Shown one piece after another: positions 1 through 11,500 of a DNA stretch of 64,000 bases. The notes under the pieces are model-generated. The model saw only the letters and a list, made by a program, of their open reading frames with translations, was not told the origin of the DNA and did no database searches. The stretch's first letter is position 1, and each line of letters opens with the position of its first letter. The position numbers and the translations under genes were made by a program. Source of the stretch: Cordia subcordata (Eukaryota; Streptophyta; Magnoliopsida; Boraginales; Cordiaceae); assembly GCA_028554755.1 (NCBI GenBank), contig JAPTOF010000006.1, positions 19,529,001 to 19,593,000 of the forward strand, written 5' to 3'.

Positions 1-2150
1 ATTCAAATGGCACTCTATAATGGTAATCATCATGATGACTTGGTTGATAAAGAAAAGGCCCTCACCATGCATATTGAGTCCCTTGAATCAACTCACAAAG
101 CCATCCTTTCCAAAAGTCTAGGCTTCAATGGATCAAGAAAGGTGATGCAAACACAAGATTCTTTCACAATGTCATCAAGGGGAGAAGGCATAGTAACTCC
201 ATTCATGCCATCAATGTCAATGAAGGTTTCTCCTTACCAAAGAAAGTGAGGTCAAGGCTGAATTTCTTGGCTATTTCCAAAAACTCCTTGGCACCCCAAA
301 AAGCACAATTGCAAATGTTGATATGATAAAGAACATCATTGAGAAGTCCATACCCGAGTAGATGGGGGTTGCTCTTCTTGCCCTTATTACCAAAGAAGAA
401 ATTAAGAGTGCTCTCTTCTCTCTTAATCCTAACAAAAGCCCAGGCCTGGATGGTTTCACTTCCCACTTCTATATGCCTGCTTGGGAGATAGTTGGAGAGG
501 ACGTCACAAATGCTACTGGTTCCTTTTTCAACTCATGCAAATTGCTCAAGGAGGTAAATGCTACTATCATTGCTTTTATCCCTAAGAGTTCCACCCAAAG
601 TGCTCAAAATTGAAGCTCAACCATCTCTACTTTGCGGATGACCTCTTCCTTTTCTGTAGAGGGGACTTGAATTCTATTGAATGCATCATGGCTACTTTGA
701 GATCATTCTCCTCCTACTCCAGGCTTAACATCAACAAAACCAAAAGCAACATTTACTTTTGAGGAATAACTTATGAAGCAAAATCAGCCATCATTGATAA
801 AGTGGGCATCTATAAAGGTGAGCTCCCTATCTGGTATCTTGGTTTACCTCTTGTCTCAAGAAAACTTAGAAAGTAAGATTGCATGCCTCTTTTAGAGAAA
901 ATCACTGCTAGGATTGACAAATGGACCAATCAGTGGCTTTTTTTTGCTGGTAGACTTGTCCTCATCACGTATACTCTTACTCAAGTCTATGCATTTTAGG
1001 CAAGTACAATCCTTCTCCCCAAGAGTAATTTACCAAAAATTGAAGCAAAATTTAAGGCTTTCCTATGGAGAGGCACGGGCCCAAAGGTTGCTTGGAAGGA
1101 TATTTGTCTCCCTTTACGAAGAAAAGGGTTTCCAGATTAAAAGCTTGAAGGAGATAAATGATGTCTTTATGCTAAAAATTTTTTGGACGATGTATTCGGA
1201 TAGAAGCTCATTATGAAGTCAATGGATCCATTCCAACTATGTCAAAGAAAAATTAATTTGGGAGTTGTAAGCCCCTTGTGATGCTAGCTGGATCATCAAG
1301 ATGCTCTTAAATTGTAGAAGTAAAGCAAAGAAGCTTCGTTGAACTCAAGGTCGGCAATGGCACTAATACTTTCTTTTGGTATGATAAATGGCATCTGGAT
1401 GTATTCTCTTGGATCATTGGAACCATTTATTTCCATTTTCCCCTCTTCAAGCAAAGGTAAAATGACTTCTACTCAAATGGAAGTTGGAATTGGCCTATTC
1501 ATCTCCTTCATATTGTCAAGCTAAACTTTCATATTGATGAGCACTCAAATGATGTCTATATGTGGAATTCTCATGAAGCTTCCTTCTCATTTAATTGCAC
1601 TTGGAACCACATTAGGCAAAGAGGAAATGTTTTTGAAGGCCATAATATAATATGGCATAAGGGATATAATCCTAAGCATAGTTTTATTGTTTGGCTTGCA
1701 TTCCTTGACCGGTGAAGTACCAAATTCAGGCTTCTTTCTTGGGGACTTGACATGAATCCCCTTCATATTTTTTGTCATTTGGGAAGTGAAACAAGGGAGC
1801 ACCTTTATTTTGAGTGTGTTTTTACAAGAATAATTTGGAGACGTGGTTTGGAGCTCATTTTCTTGCCGAAGCACTTGATTTGCTGGAAAGATATTCTCAA
1901 TTTCATCACTCCAAATGCTCATGAGAAGCACTTGAAAGCAAACACCATTAAGCATCTTTTTGGAGCCACTCTTTGTAATATTTGGATGGAGAGAAATGAT
2001 CGGATCTTCAATGGTTTATTCCGCTCAGAGGAGAATATTTTTGATACTATCTACAATGAAGTAAGGGTCAAACTTTCTCTTGGTAGGAAATTTATACCCA
2101 ATAGATTGAACAAATCCTTATGTAAATCTTGGAATCTTGACAATGTACTT
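1..2150 (+). pseudogene. LINE-D ORF2 (linker, RT, zf-RVT), degraded
   Basis: Broken ORF2 covering the EN-RT linker, the first RT motif (NPNKSPGLDGFTSHFY near 430), the RT active site FADD near 640-650, the YLGLPLVSRK segment near 835, and the zf-RVT/C-terminal region from about 1740 (CHLGSETREHLYFECVF). It has many frameshifts and stops. An internal deletion of about 0.5 kb joins 'IIAFIPK' directly to 'CSKLKLNHLYFADD' near 590-604, removing most of the RT palm and fingers. D' carries the same deletion, so it is older than the inverted duplication. The intact family would give a nuclear/RNP reverse transcriptase for target-primed reverse transcription; this copy cannot be active. Confidence 0.88.
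2134..2150 (+). repeat. Target-site duplication of HL-1 (first copy; second at 4709-4725)
   Basis: The 17-bp sequence ATCTTGACAATGTACTT occurs at 2134-2150 next to the HL-1 poly(T) and again at 4709-4725 at its 5' end. Removing the insert rejoins LINE-D ORF2 in frame to its stop codon. The mirrored pair is at 50655-50671 and 53252-53268. Confidence 0.95.
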
Positions 2151-2208
2151 TTTTTTTGCGGGGTAAGAAAGATATATTTCATCACACATTTGTAAAAGTA
2201 CATGCAAA

Positions 2209-2262
2209 GCCCCTCAAATCATTTGATATGACAATCTAAACCCAAGTCTAGATTTGAGGGGC
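2209..2262 (-). other. HL-1 3' terminal hairpin
   Basis: The arms GCCCCTCAAATC (2209-2220) and GATTTGAGGGGC (2251-2262) are perfectly complementary over 12 bp with a 30-nt loop, and end 51 nt before the poly(A). The same structure, with compensated base changes, lies at the same distance in HL-2, HL-3 and HL-4. I did not find it in the 3' tails of the LINEs here. A role in RT recognition, export or stability is inference. Confidence 0.85.
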
Positions 2263-2335
2263 ATGAATCAAGACAATAAAAAGAAAACAGCAACAACAAT
2301 TTAAAGAAGAGAAATCCGAAACAAGACAAAAGGAA

Positions 2336-4572
2336 TCAAGTGTCAAGAGCATGTGGTAAGGTGGATGGCACATCAAAAGAATTTCCAGCAAAATTGCCAT
2401 CAACAACACCCTCCTTAGCAATCATTTGCTCCTAAATTTCAGTATTTTTAAGCTGGTAATTTGGTGTGGCAGCCACATTTGCAATATTCTCCATTTCGAC
2501 CTTTCTTATAACAAGTGCCCCATTTGGGATTTCATCAAACTTTTCAAGGATAGCAAAGCTCTTACCCTCCTTGGGACCTTTGATTGTTGAGGCTAATGGG
2601 CCATTGCTCTTATTTAAGACTTCATCATCCTTCGGTTTCAAAGCAACACTCGCAAAGGGTGTAGGGTTCACAACATTTGTTTTTCTCCATACTTTCTTTG
2701 GTCTTGAATTCTTCCATTCTCCCTCCTTCTTTTTAAAAATGGGGGGTTGTCGGGAAGCATTTTCTTTTGGGGCATTTGGACATGAGGAAAGATTATACCC
2801 AACAATTTTGCACGAAGAACAAACAACGGGCTTCCAAGCATATTCAACTTCTATTTTTGCCCAATCTCCATTTCTAAGCTTCACAAAGGTAGAGTCTGGG
2901 AGATCCTTTGAAAGATCCATTTCCACACAAACACTGGCAAAGCCAACAAAGGTGCGGGATTCTGTCAATTTATCCATTTGAATAGGATTTCCAAGAGTGC
3001 TTGCCACATAGCTAAGTCCCCTTGTGGTGATCAAAGAGCATGGGACGTTATGGAGCTTTATCCAAAGTGGTACCTTATCCCAACTAAAGTGCAAAAGTTG
3101 AGCATTAGAGTCCCATCTCCTAAGAAGAAGCGGGCGATGGTGCACATGCCACATTTGTTCAAGAACTTGCTTACAATAAGCTTCATTTTCAAACTTGAAA
3201 AAAAAGAGTCTGTTTTCAGCGGATTTAATTCAACCTTTCCAAACGAACGCCAATGAACATCCACCATTCTTTTAATGAGAAAAAGGGGGGGTTTACCAAG
3301 AAATTGCCCAATAAGACAATGCTTAAAGTAAACATCTCCTTCAAGGTAGACTTCCTCGGGAGGGATAGCCCCAATAAAACCATTCTCTTCAAAGGGAGCA
3401 ATGAAGTTAAGCTTAGTAGAGTGAGAGAGGTTACCAATGTAGGTGCCTTGCCAATCTTTTGGAGTGTCCCATGCTTGTGGAGGAGGATTGTTATCTTTAT
3501 CTTGCTCAAAAGTGGAATGTGGCATTGACCTTGAAGCTTTCAATGTTGAAGAAGCATGTGAAAGAGAGGGAAATTCATTACAATAATTTTGTGTATCTTC
3601 TTTTGTACTTGGGGCAATAATTTCCTCATGAGAGGGGGAGTTTAAGTGTGCATGGCTTGAGTGTAAGCTTCTGGTCGTCCATGCATGAGGGGCTGAAAAG
3701 TGAGCATTTGAAGAGGCATTTGGGTTACATAACAAAGGTGACTTGGCAGCCATGTCGGCATGACTAGATGAGTTGGCCGAAAGACAAACTTGACCAGCCA
3801 AGTCACGTTGATTTAGAGGGAAATCAAAAGATTTTAAGAGTGTTTTTGAATTAGAAAAATAGTGCGGGCTATCCAAAGCTGGAAAAGGATGATGAGTTGT
3901 TGAAATGGGAGTGCTAAGGTCAGCACCTGGAAAAGCAGCTGGAACAAAGGGACCAAGAGGTAAAGAGAAATGTCCAGCGGGTAAAGACTTTGCCTCCTCA
4001 TTTTCTCTTTCATCTTCAACAGCATTTTGAGCTTTAATAAGAGCATTGTCTTTGGTTGGAACATCACCAAATGCTTGCTGGAAATCAGATTTAGGAGCAA
4101 GCAAAATATTCTTCGAGCATTGAGAAGTAGAATGACACCCATTGTGTGTGGGGGAGAAAGAGAAGTCGTGACCTGAACCAAAACCAGCGTCTGAATGTGA
4201 AGCATCAATCTCGTGAGCTTTTTTACTATTTTCATTTGCCGAACTGTACACTAAATGGTTTGGACTAACTTCAACCATGGGAGAGGAAGGAGAGGATCTA
4301 GAAGATAGGTCGCGGTTCTTCCTTATTAGGCTTTGAACAAGCTCTTGTTTGGCCATGTCCAGATTTTCTTCAAGCTTATACATTAAAGGACTAGAGGAAG
4401 AAGAAGACTTCTTAGACGAACAAGAGTGGACCTTTTCGCAAACTTCTCTGAGCTCCATTATAGAATCCATGGTATAATCTTCTTCCTCTTCATAGCTACC
4501 ATGGTCAAGTTTGGAAGCTAACTTAGCACTTTTACGTGTTTTGGATGTAGAAGAATGTTTCTTTTTGCCCAT
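2336..4572 (-). pseudogene. HL-1 ORF1-type protein (DUF4283-like domain, CCHC knuckle)
   Basis: Start ATG at 4572 gives MGKKKHSSTSKTRKSAKLAS, a basic N-terminus like those of the LINE ORF1s. A long Ser/His-rich low-complexity region follows, with the short motifs HPFPAL and HADMAAKS. Then comes the DUF4283-like RNA-binding domain (HCLIGQFLGKPP to the WHVHHRPLLLRRW segment) and a zinc knuckle region CSSCKIVGYNLSSC. The knuckle His of CX2CX4HX4C is Tyr here and in the mirrored copy. A one-base slip in a T run near 3200 puts the domain out of frame in both arms. A left-only stop at about 2432 shortens the C-terminus; the shared stop lies at 2336-2338. Probably nucleic-acid binding, now inactive. 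Confidence 0.88.
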
Positions 4573-4896
4573 GGGTGGCGGTGAAAATGGTGGTCAATGG
4601 TGGTGGAAGATGGTTACTGGGTGGAGTTGTTAGAGAGAAGGGAGAGCATTTTTCAAGAGAGAGAAAAATTCTCATCCAAAGTTAACTTTTTAAGATAGTT
4701 GGACACTTATCTTGACAATGTACTTTACTAATGTCTTGATTGTACTTGTAAATATTTTTGGCTTTTAATGAATACAACATACTTGCCCCACAAAAAAAAA
4801 AGGATGGGTCAAAGGTTGTTTTTTTTTTTTTGCGAAGTAAGTAAGAATTTCATTAAGAGTGAAAGAATTTACCAAGAGAACAAAATAGTTCAGCCT

Positions 4897-6269
4897 CTAT
4901 ACAAGAATTTCTTCTAATTTCCATGATTTACATATGGCTTTGTTTAAACAATTGGAAGTGAATTTTTTCCCAAAAATACATTAGATACGGACATCTATAT
5001 TGGAGAAGATTTGGTCTTCGATTTTTGCATTTATGCTGAAAACACGGCTATTTCTTTCCTTCCATATATGATAGATGGTGGCTTCTAAGTAGTGCTTCAA
5101 ATTGGTTGCCTTCAAATTCTTTCGAGTGCAAATGGGGTGAGAAAATCCACAATCTTATCCCATGCAAACAATGGCTCTTTGACAAGAATGAGTTGCAAGC
5201 CCTTCTTCCAAATTCTTCTTGTGAAGCTACATTCAAAAAATAGGTGGTCTCTAGTTTCACATCCCAAATTGCAAAATGAGCAAGTGGGTTTAATATTGAT
5301 TCCTCAATGAAGGATCCGAAACTTTGTGTTGAGCCTATCCAAGAAAGTAAGCCAACAGAAGAAAGCATGTCTAGGTGAATGTCCTTTGAACCAAACAATA
5401 TTGTGCCAATTGATCTTATCTCTCTTGAATCTAATTAACTCCCAAGGGTGTTTAAAAGAGAACTCACCATTTAGAGATAAATTCCAGCAGAAGGAATTAG
5501 ATTTTCCTTCTTCAAGTTGATAGGTAGGTGCATTGAAATTGGAAAGGTAGAAAGGCCAACTCCATCCATTATGATTGTAGACATCACTAACCTTTGCATA
5601 GAGAGGAGGATGGAGGAAGATGTTATGCCAAGATGATCCAATATTTCCTTCCGAGTGCCAACTGTCCAGCCAAAAATGTGTATCCTTGCCATTCCCAATA
5701 ATATGTTTGATGTTCTCTCGAGCAATATTGTGGCATTTGAACAAATTCTTCATTATCCAACTAAGATCATTTGGAATGATGAAGGTCCAAATGAAACCAT
5801 CCTTGATGTAGTTCTTATTAACCCAAGAGCTCCAAAGTGTATCCTTGAATGCATACATTCTCCAAAAAATTTTTTGCATGATGGTTTCATTAATTTCCAG
5901 AATTCTTCTAATTCCAAGACCCCCTTCTTCATGAGGTAAGCAAATATCTTTCCAAGCAACTTTTGCTCCAATGTTTCTCCAAAGGAAGGCTTTAAACTTC
6001 TTTTCAATTATTGCAATGACCCCTTTAGGGATGAGGAAAACACCAGCCCAATACGAATAAATTTGGACAAGTGTAGATTTGATGAGAAGAACCTGTCCAG
6101 CAAAAGAAAGCCAATTTTTTGTCTAATGCTCAATCTTCTTTGTGATTTTTTCCAAAAGTGGGTAGTAATCAACCTTGCGAAATTTCCTCATTACAAATGG
6201 AATACCCAAATAATGGAAAGGGAGATTACCTTCCTTCAACTCAAGCTTCTCAAGGATTGCATTTTTCCT
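4897..6269 (-). pseudogene. LINE-A ORF2, C-terminal half (RT thumb region, zf-RVT)
   Basis: Continuation of LINE-A ORF2 after the LINE-B insertion. It begins with the segment leading to HYLGIPFVMRKFRK, then the RT thumb-like region (WTTNWLSFAGQVLLIKST type), the W-rich linker (WSWPFYLSNFNAP), zf-RVT (CSFCNLGCETRDHLFFECSF type near 5210-5290), and the conserved C-terminus ending LEEILV and stop at 4897-4899. It is frameshifted at several points. The better-preserved counterpart is 49130-50486, where about 409 codons are open. Confidence 0.85.
6254..6269 (+). repeat. Target-site duplication of LINE-B (first copy; second at 12126-12141)
   Basis: GGATTGCATTTTTCCT (16 bp, 18 with the preceding AA) is at 6254-6269 and 12126-12141, flanking LINE-B. 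The same duplication bounds B' at 40625-40640 and 49114-49129, so LINE-B inserted into LINE-A before the inverted duplication. Confidence 0.95.
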
Positions 6270-6458
6270 ACTTGGTTGGTTTTCTCTCACTTAACCCGTA
6301 ATGCTCTCACCTCTCACTAAACATCTAACACTCGGCCACCTTCACGCCATCATACTTCACCACATTTCAACCTTTCTCCACCACTTTTTCACTTCACTTT
6401 AACATCATTACTTTACAAAACATCTTTGTACTTTGGTTCTTGCAAGCTCTTTCGGATT
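6270..6458 (+). promoter_or_regulatory. LINE-B 5' UTR with pyrimidine-rich 5' end
   Basis: The element starts acttggttggttttctctca and soon has aatgctctcacctctcac, followed by a C/A-rich leader to the ATG at 6459. A similar pyrimidine start (tttctctctct, then a gctctcc-like box) begins E, E', I and the half-LINEs. As LINE 5' UTRs usually carry the internal promoter, this is its likely site, but no promoter element is proven. Confidence 0.5.
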
Positions 6459-8500
6459 ATGGCAAATAATAAGAAGAAGAAGGGTCCCTTATCTACACGC
6501 ACTAGTGCTCGCTTGAATGCACAAAAAACTTCAAAGGATTCTCCAACAAACTTAATCTCTAAAATCATAAAGAAGATTTCTTTGGCCGATGTGGTTGAGT
6601 CGGCCTCTTCGCACACCCTTGATAGCAAAGATGCTTCCTCAACCTCAAAAGAGCTTAAAGAAGTTTATGAAGCTGTAAACTCTGGTAAGACATACAATGA
6701 ATAGGAAAAGGAGCTAAACTCTTCAAAAGCCAAACTTGTCAACACACTCCTTCAAAGTTCAAAAGCGAAGATAACTCATCCTCAAAGTGATTGGAATGAT
6801 CCTTCTTCACCAAAGGAGCTTGCTAAAATGGAAATTGCTAAGTCATTGCTTGCATCACCAACCACGGTTAATCCATTATTTGAAGAGATTGGAAAAAGAG
6901 ATGATGGCTCTTCCATGGAAATGACTTTGGGTGCCAAGAACAAAGAAGAAGGAGAACGAAGGTTGTTACCCAATGGACATTTGGATTTCGGACCAAGTAT
7001 TGAGAGCTCTAATAAAAAGCTTGGTACCTTTTCTTACATAAAGGCTGACTTGGCACCACTTACCAATCCGAAGTCAACAACTCAAAAAGTTGGTGGAGAA
7101 ATAGATGGCCCACAAATTTCAAATCACTTGCCTTATGATCAATTCCCACCACTCGGCCGAAACATAAAACGGAGTGAAGATGATGATTTGGCGGCCAAAT
7201 CAGCAAAAATGGCCAACTCAACAATAGAAGGCCACGTTAACGTGACTTCACAATGCAACAATTTAAATGAAAGAGACTAGAGAACTTCAACTCAAAATGA
7301 ACAAAGCTCGGCTTTGCAAACAAAGAAAAATGAAGGAAGAGTTAGCCATCAAAATACTTGGGCAAAACAACTTAGGTGTGTTCCTACAACTAGTAATCCA
7401 TCACTTGATTGGGGTAATGATTTTGCTAAGCATATTAGCACCAATTTGCACATTGAAAAAGAATTTGAAGCCAAAATTATAGAAGGAGTTAGAGAAGTTG
7501 AAGACCACCGGGAAGACTTATATGATGAAGGGGAGAATCTTTGGGCACAATGTCTTGTTGGTCAATTTCTTGGGGCACCCCCACCCTTTCATCTGATTAG
7601 AAGTATGGTTGAAATGGCATGGTGGAGATTTGGTAGAGTTGACATTATAAGCAAAGGGAAAGGACTCTACATTTTTAAGTTTAAGAAGAAAGACTCTTGT
7701 CAAAAGGTTCTTCAACAATTGTGGCATGTAAATAATAGGCCCTTGTTGCTTAGAAAATGGAAGCCTAATCTTGAATACATTAACTTGAAATGCAACAAAG
7801 TTCCTATTTGGGTGAAGTTAAGAGATGTTCCTATGAGCTTATGGTCAAAACATGGTCTTGGCTATGTTACATCTTTTATTGGAACCCCTATTCAAATGGA
7901 TGCCTTAACTAAAGCTCGTAGGAATTTGGAATATGCTAGGCTTTGCATTGAAGTTAATCTTGAGGAAAACCTTCCAGACACCATTTATCCCAAACTTAGA
8001 GATGGATCAAGGGCAAAAGTTGAAGTGGAGTATGCTTGGAAGCCCTCAAAATGCATGCATTGTAAAATGGTGGGACACTTAGAGGAAGCTTGTCTGTTGA
8101 AGTCAAAACCACAAATGTAAGCTCCAACATTGTCACTCCAACAACAAAGAATCATTCCAAAGTGAAAAATGGGTACTCAATTTGAATGAAAGGTAATTGG
8201 AAAAAGAAATACACAAAGGGAACAAGTTAACGAGATAACACCTAACTTGAACTCAAACTCTCCATCCAAAGAAGATTCTCGGCCTACACTATCTTCTCGG
8301 GAAGCAAATTCTTCTATCCTTCACAGGAACCACTTCAAGAAATTGAAATTGAAGAAGGGGAAATCCAGAATTTTGAGGTGCAAGGCACAAAGGAAGATAA
8401 ACAATATGAAGAGAAGCTTATTAATGCAGGAGATTCACCTCTTGGCTTAGAAAGCTCTTCCCCAATACCTAATAATGATATTGAGTTCATGGAACATTAG
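6459..8500 (+). pseudogene. LINE-B ORF1 (DUF4283-like, zf-CCHC_4)
   Basis: The ATG at 6459 follows the 5' UTR and gives MANNKKKKGPLSTRTSARLN. An Asp/Ser-rich middle includes YDQFPPLGRN and DDLAAKSAKMA. The DUF4283-like domain runs about 7540-8050 (QCLVGQFLGAPPPFHLIR, GKGLYIFKFK, WHVNNRPLLLRKW, GTPIQMDALT), then an intact zinc knuckle CMHCKMVGHLEEAC near 8055-8095. In-frame stops lie at 6702-6704, 7278-7280 and 8118-8120; a frame change follows near 8340. The reconstructed end at 8498-8500 overlaps ORF2. In family terms this is the RNA-binding RNP protein. Confidence 0.87.
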
Positions 8501-11500
8501 GGGCCTTTATTCCCCTAATAAGGAAAAGAACATCCAGCTTTTGATCAATAAACACCACTTGGACATCATTTGCATTTTGGAAACCAAGGTGGTAAACAAT
8601 AATAGTACTCTTCCTATTGGATCTACCTTTGATAGAATGGGTTTTGCAAATTTTGTGGATGAGCATACAAAGGGTAGACTTTGGCTGTTTTGGAAATGAG
8701 AAATCAAATGCAAAGTGGTGGATACTTTTGACCAAGGTATGCTATGTTTCTTTAAAGATGCAAAAATTGCCATTATTGTTGCTTTTGTGTATGGAAAAAA
8801 TGAGGCTATGGTAGAAAATCTCTTTGGAAAAAACTGATTTCATGGAGTAGCTGGGGTAAAAAGGGATTATTTTGTGCTATGGGAGATTTCAATGAGATTC
8901 TTAATTGTGGTGAAAGATTAAACTCCCATTCTTTCCCTAGAAGTGCATGGGATTTCAAAAACTGTATTTCTCAATCTAACCTTCATGAAATCCAATCCAT
9001 TGGGCCAAATTTCACATGGAGTAACCGAGGCGAGAAAGATAACTTCATGGCAAGTAAGATTGATAGAGCTTTTGGAAATGACAATTGGATGCAAGTTTTG
9101 AACGAAGCATACCTTTTGGTGGAGACCCCTGGTGTTTCAGATCATTGCCCACTTATTTTACAAACAAACAAGACTTGGTCATCTTCGCCAAAACCATTCA
9201 AATTCTTCAATGTTTGGTCTGAGCATAAACACTTCCTAAAAATTGTACTTGATTGTTGGAGTGCACAGGTTTTTGGCACTCTAATGTACAATCTCTATCA
9301 AAAGCAAAAACTTCTCAAAAGGTCTCTCAATGAATTTGACAAGGATCATTTTGCTGGAATTCCAAATGCAATTAGGATTCTCAAGGAAAAACTTGGAAAG
9401 ATTCAGCAAGCTATTCTTAATGGGAATCTTGGGGAGCATCTTATTGAAGAGGAAAATGATACTCTTGTGAACATTAAGAAGCTTGATTCAACTCATAGGG
9501 GTATTCTCTATCAAAAAGCGAGGATTTCTTGGCTTAAAGAAGGTGATGCAAATACAAGATTCTTCCATAATTCCATCAAAGAAAGAATCATTAAAAACAC
9601 AATTCATGCTATCAAAAAGGAGAATGAGGACTTTCTTGTTAATGAGCATCAAGTGAAGAAAGAGTTTATTGATTACTTCAAGAACCTCCTTGGCACACAC
9701 ACAAAATCTTTGGCAAATGTGGAAGGGATCAAACAAATTACTGGGAAAAGCATTCAAGAAGATTCCATTGCAGCACTTATTACCCTAATCACAAAAGAGC
9801 AAGTCAAGCAAGTTCTCTTCTCATTGAATCCAAATAAAAGTCCAGGGCCAGATGGATATACATCTCACTTCTACATGCCCGCTTGGATATTGTGGGGGAT
9901 GATGTTACAAAAGCTATTATCTCTTTCTTTGAAAATTGCAAGCTATTTAAAGAGGTAAATGCTACTACCATTGCCCTTATTCCAAGATTGCTAGCCCTTT
10001 CATGGTGAAAGACTTTAGACCCATTTCTTGTTACAACACCATATATAAGTGCATCTCCAAATTGATTGCAAATAGACTCAAGGATTGTTTGCAACATATC
10101 ACTCTTGGAACCAATCGGCTTTTGTTAAGAATAGGCTCATCAATGAAAGCATTCTAATTGCACATGATATTTTGAGAGGCTATTCTAGAAAGCACATTTC
10201 TCCAAGTTGTGTACTCAAAATTGACATTATGAAGGCTTTTGACCCACTTAATTGGAATTTTATTAAGATTGCACTTATTGCATTTGGTTTCCCCAAGAAG
10301 TTTGTGAATTGGATTATTGCTTGCATAACAACACCAAGCTACTCCATCTCAATCAATGGTGGTCTTGAAGGTTTCTTTAGAGGAGTAAATGGAATTAGAC
10401 AAGAAGACCCTCTTTCCCCCTATCTTTTTGTTATTTGCATGGAGGTGCTCACGTGTATGCTTAACAACCTTGGTGACAAATTTGAATTTGGGTTTCATCC
10501 GAAATGTGCATCTCTTAAGCTCAATCATCTTTGTTTTGCGAATGATCTTTTCATTTTTTGCAAAGGTGACATTAACTCCATAAATTGCATTATGGAAACT
10601 TTGCACATCTTCTCTACTCTTTTTAGGCTTAAGAATAATCCAATGAAAAGTGATATCTTTTTGGGAGGTGTGTTAAATGAAGAAAAGGCAATCATCTTAG
10701 ACAAAATTGATTTCAACGAAGGAACCTTGCCAATGAGATATTTGGGGATTCCTTTAGTCTCAAGGAAACGGAGAAAATCTAATTTTCTGTCTCTCCTGGA
10801 GAAGATCAAAGGGAAAATTGAGCATTGGACAAATTCATGGCTATCTTATGCGGGAAGGCTCATTCTTATTAAATCCACACTCATGCAAATTTTTGCATTT
10901 TGGGCAAGTGTTGTTCTCATTCCAAAAGGAGTTATGGCAGCAATTGAAACCAAAATCAAGGCATTTCTTTGGAGAAACACGGGGCCAAAAGTTGCATGGA
11001 AGGACATTTGTCTACCACATAAAGAAGGAGGCCTTGGGGTAAGAAAACTTGAGGACATCAACTTCATTTACATGCTTAAGATTTTTGGAGAATGTATGCA
11101 TGCAAAGCTTCTCTTTGGAGTTGTTGGATTCACTCAAACTATCTCAAAGGTGAACCCATTTGGAGCTTTCAATGCCCTCATGATGCTAGTTGGATACTCA
11201 AAACACTTCTTCAATTTTGGATGGGGGCAAAAAGTACATTAAACACAAACTTGGAGATGGAAATAACACATTCTTTTGGCATGATTGTTGGCATGAAGAT
11301 GGATACCTCACTCAACATTGGAGCAACACTTTACCCATCCCTCCATACAAGGCAAAGATGAGTGCTATATTTTCAAATGGAGCATGGAATTAGCCCATCA
11401 ATTTGATGCATATCAGTCCCCCAATATTTGTTCTTGAAAATGATAGAATTGATAAGTTTTTATGCTCCTTATCCCCGGATGGGCAATTTTCCTTCAAACG

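Larger units (their letters stand above)
2151..4708 (-). mobile_element. Half-LINE HL-1: ORF1-only retroelement
   Basis: A 2.56 kb minus-strand element with 17-bp target-site duplications, so both ends are exact and it is a complete insertion, not a truncated LINE. It has a pyrimidine-rich 5' end (ctctctcttgaaaaatgctctcc), one ORF1-type reading frame (4572 to about 2336), then about 180 bp of 3' tail and poly(A) (poly(T) at 2151-2157). There is no ORF2. The 3' tail has a 12-bp perfect hairpin at 2209-2262 and ends in a LINE-like terminus (tttcttaccccgc before the As). Presumed mobilised in trans by an L1-type ORF2. The mirrored copy is at 50672-53251. Confidence 0.9.
1..4801 (+). mobile_element. 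LINE-D, L1-type retrotransposon, split by half-LINE HL-1
   Basis: A plus-strand LINE whose 5' part lies off the window. ORF2 runs from 1 to 2150, is interrupted by HL-1 (2151-4708), and resumes at 4709 with the last codons, a TAA stop at 4729-4731, a short 3' UTR and a poly(A) of about 10 at 4792-4801. The bases 4802-4818 (ggatgggtcaaaggttg) separate it from the poly(T) of LINE-A. The mirrored copy D' is at 50578-59624. Confidence 0.88.

Noticed and set aside
3253..3528. Antisense frames within HL-1 ORF1
   Set aside because: Low-complexity reverse reading of the Ser-rich linker; no domain, no start context.
5092..5310. Open frames antisense to ORF2 C-termini (here and near 15139, 32708, 37310, 53685)
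   Set aside because: They are shadows of the conserved zf-RVT/C-terminal coding region on the other strand and recur with every LINE copy.
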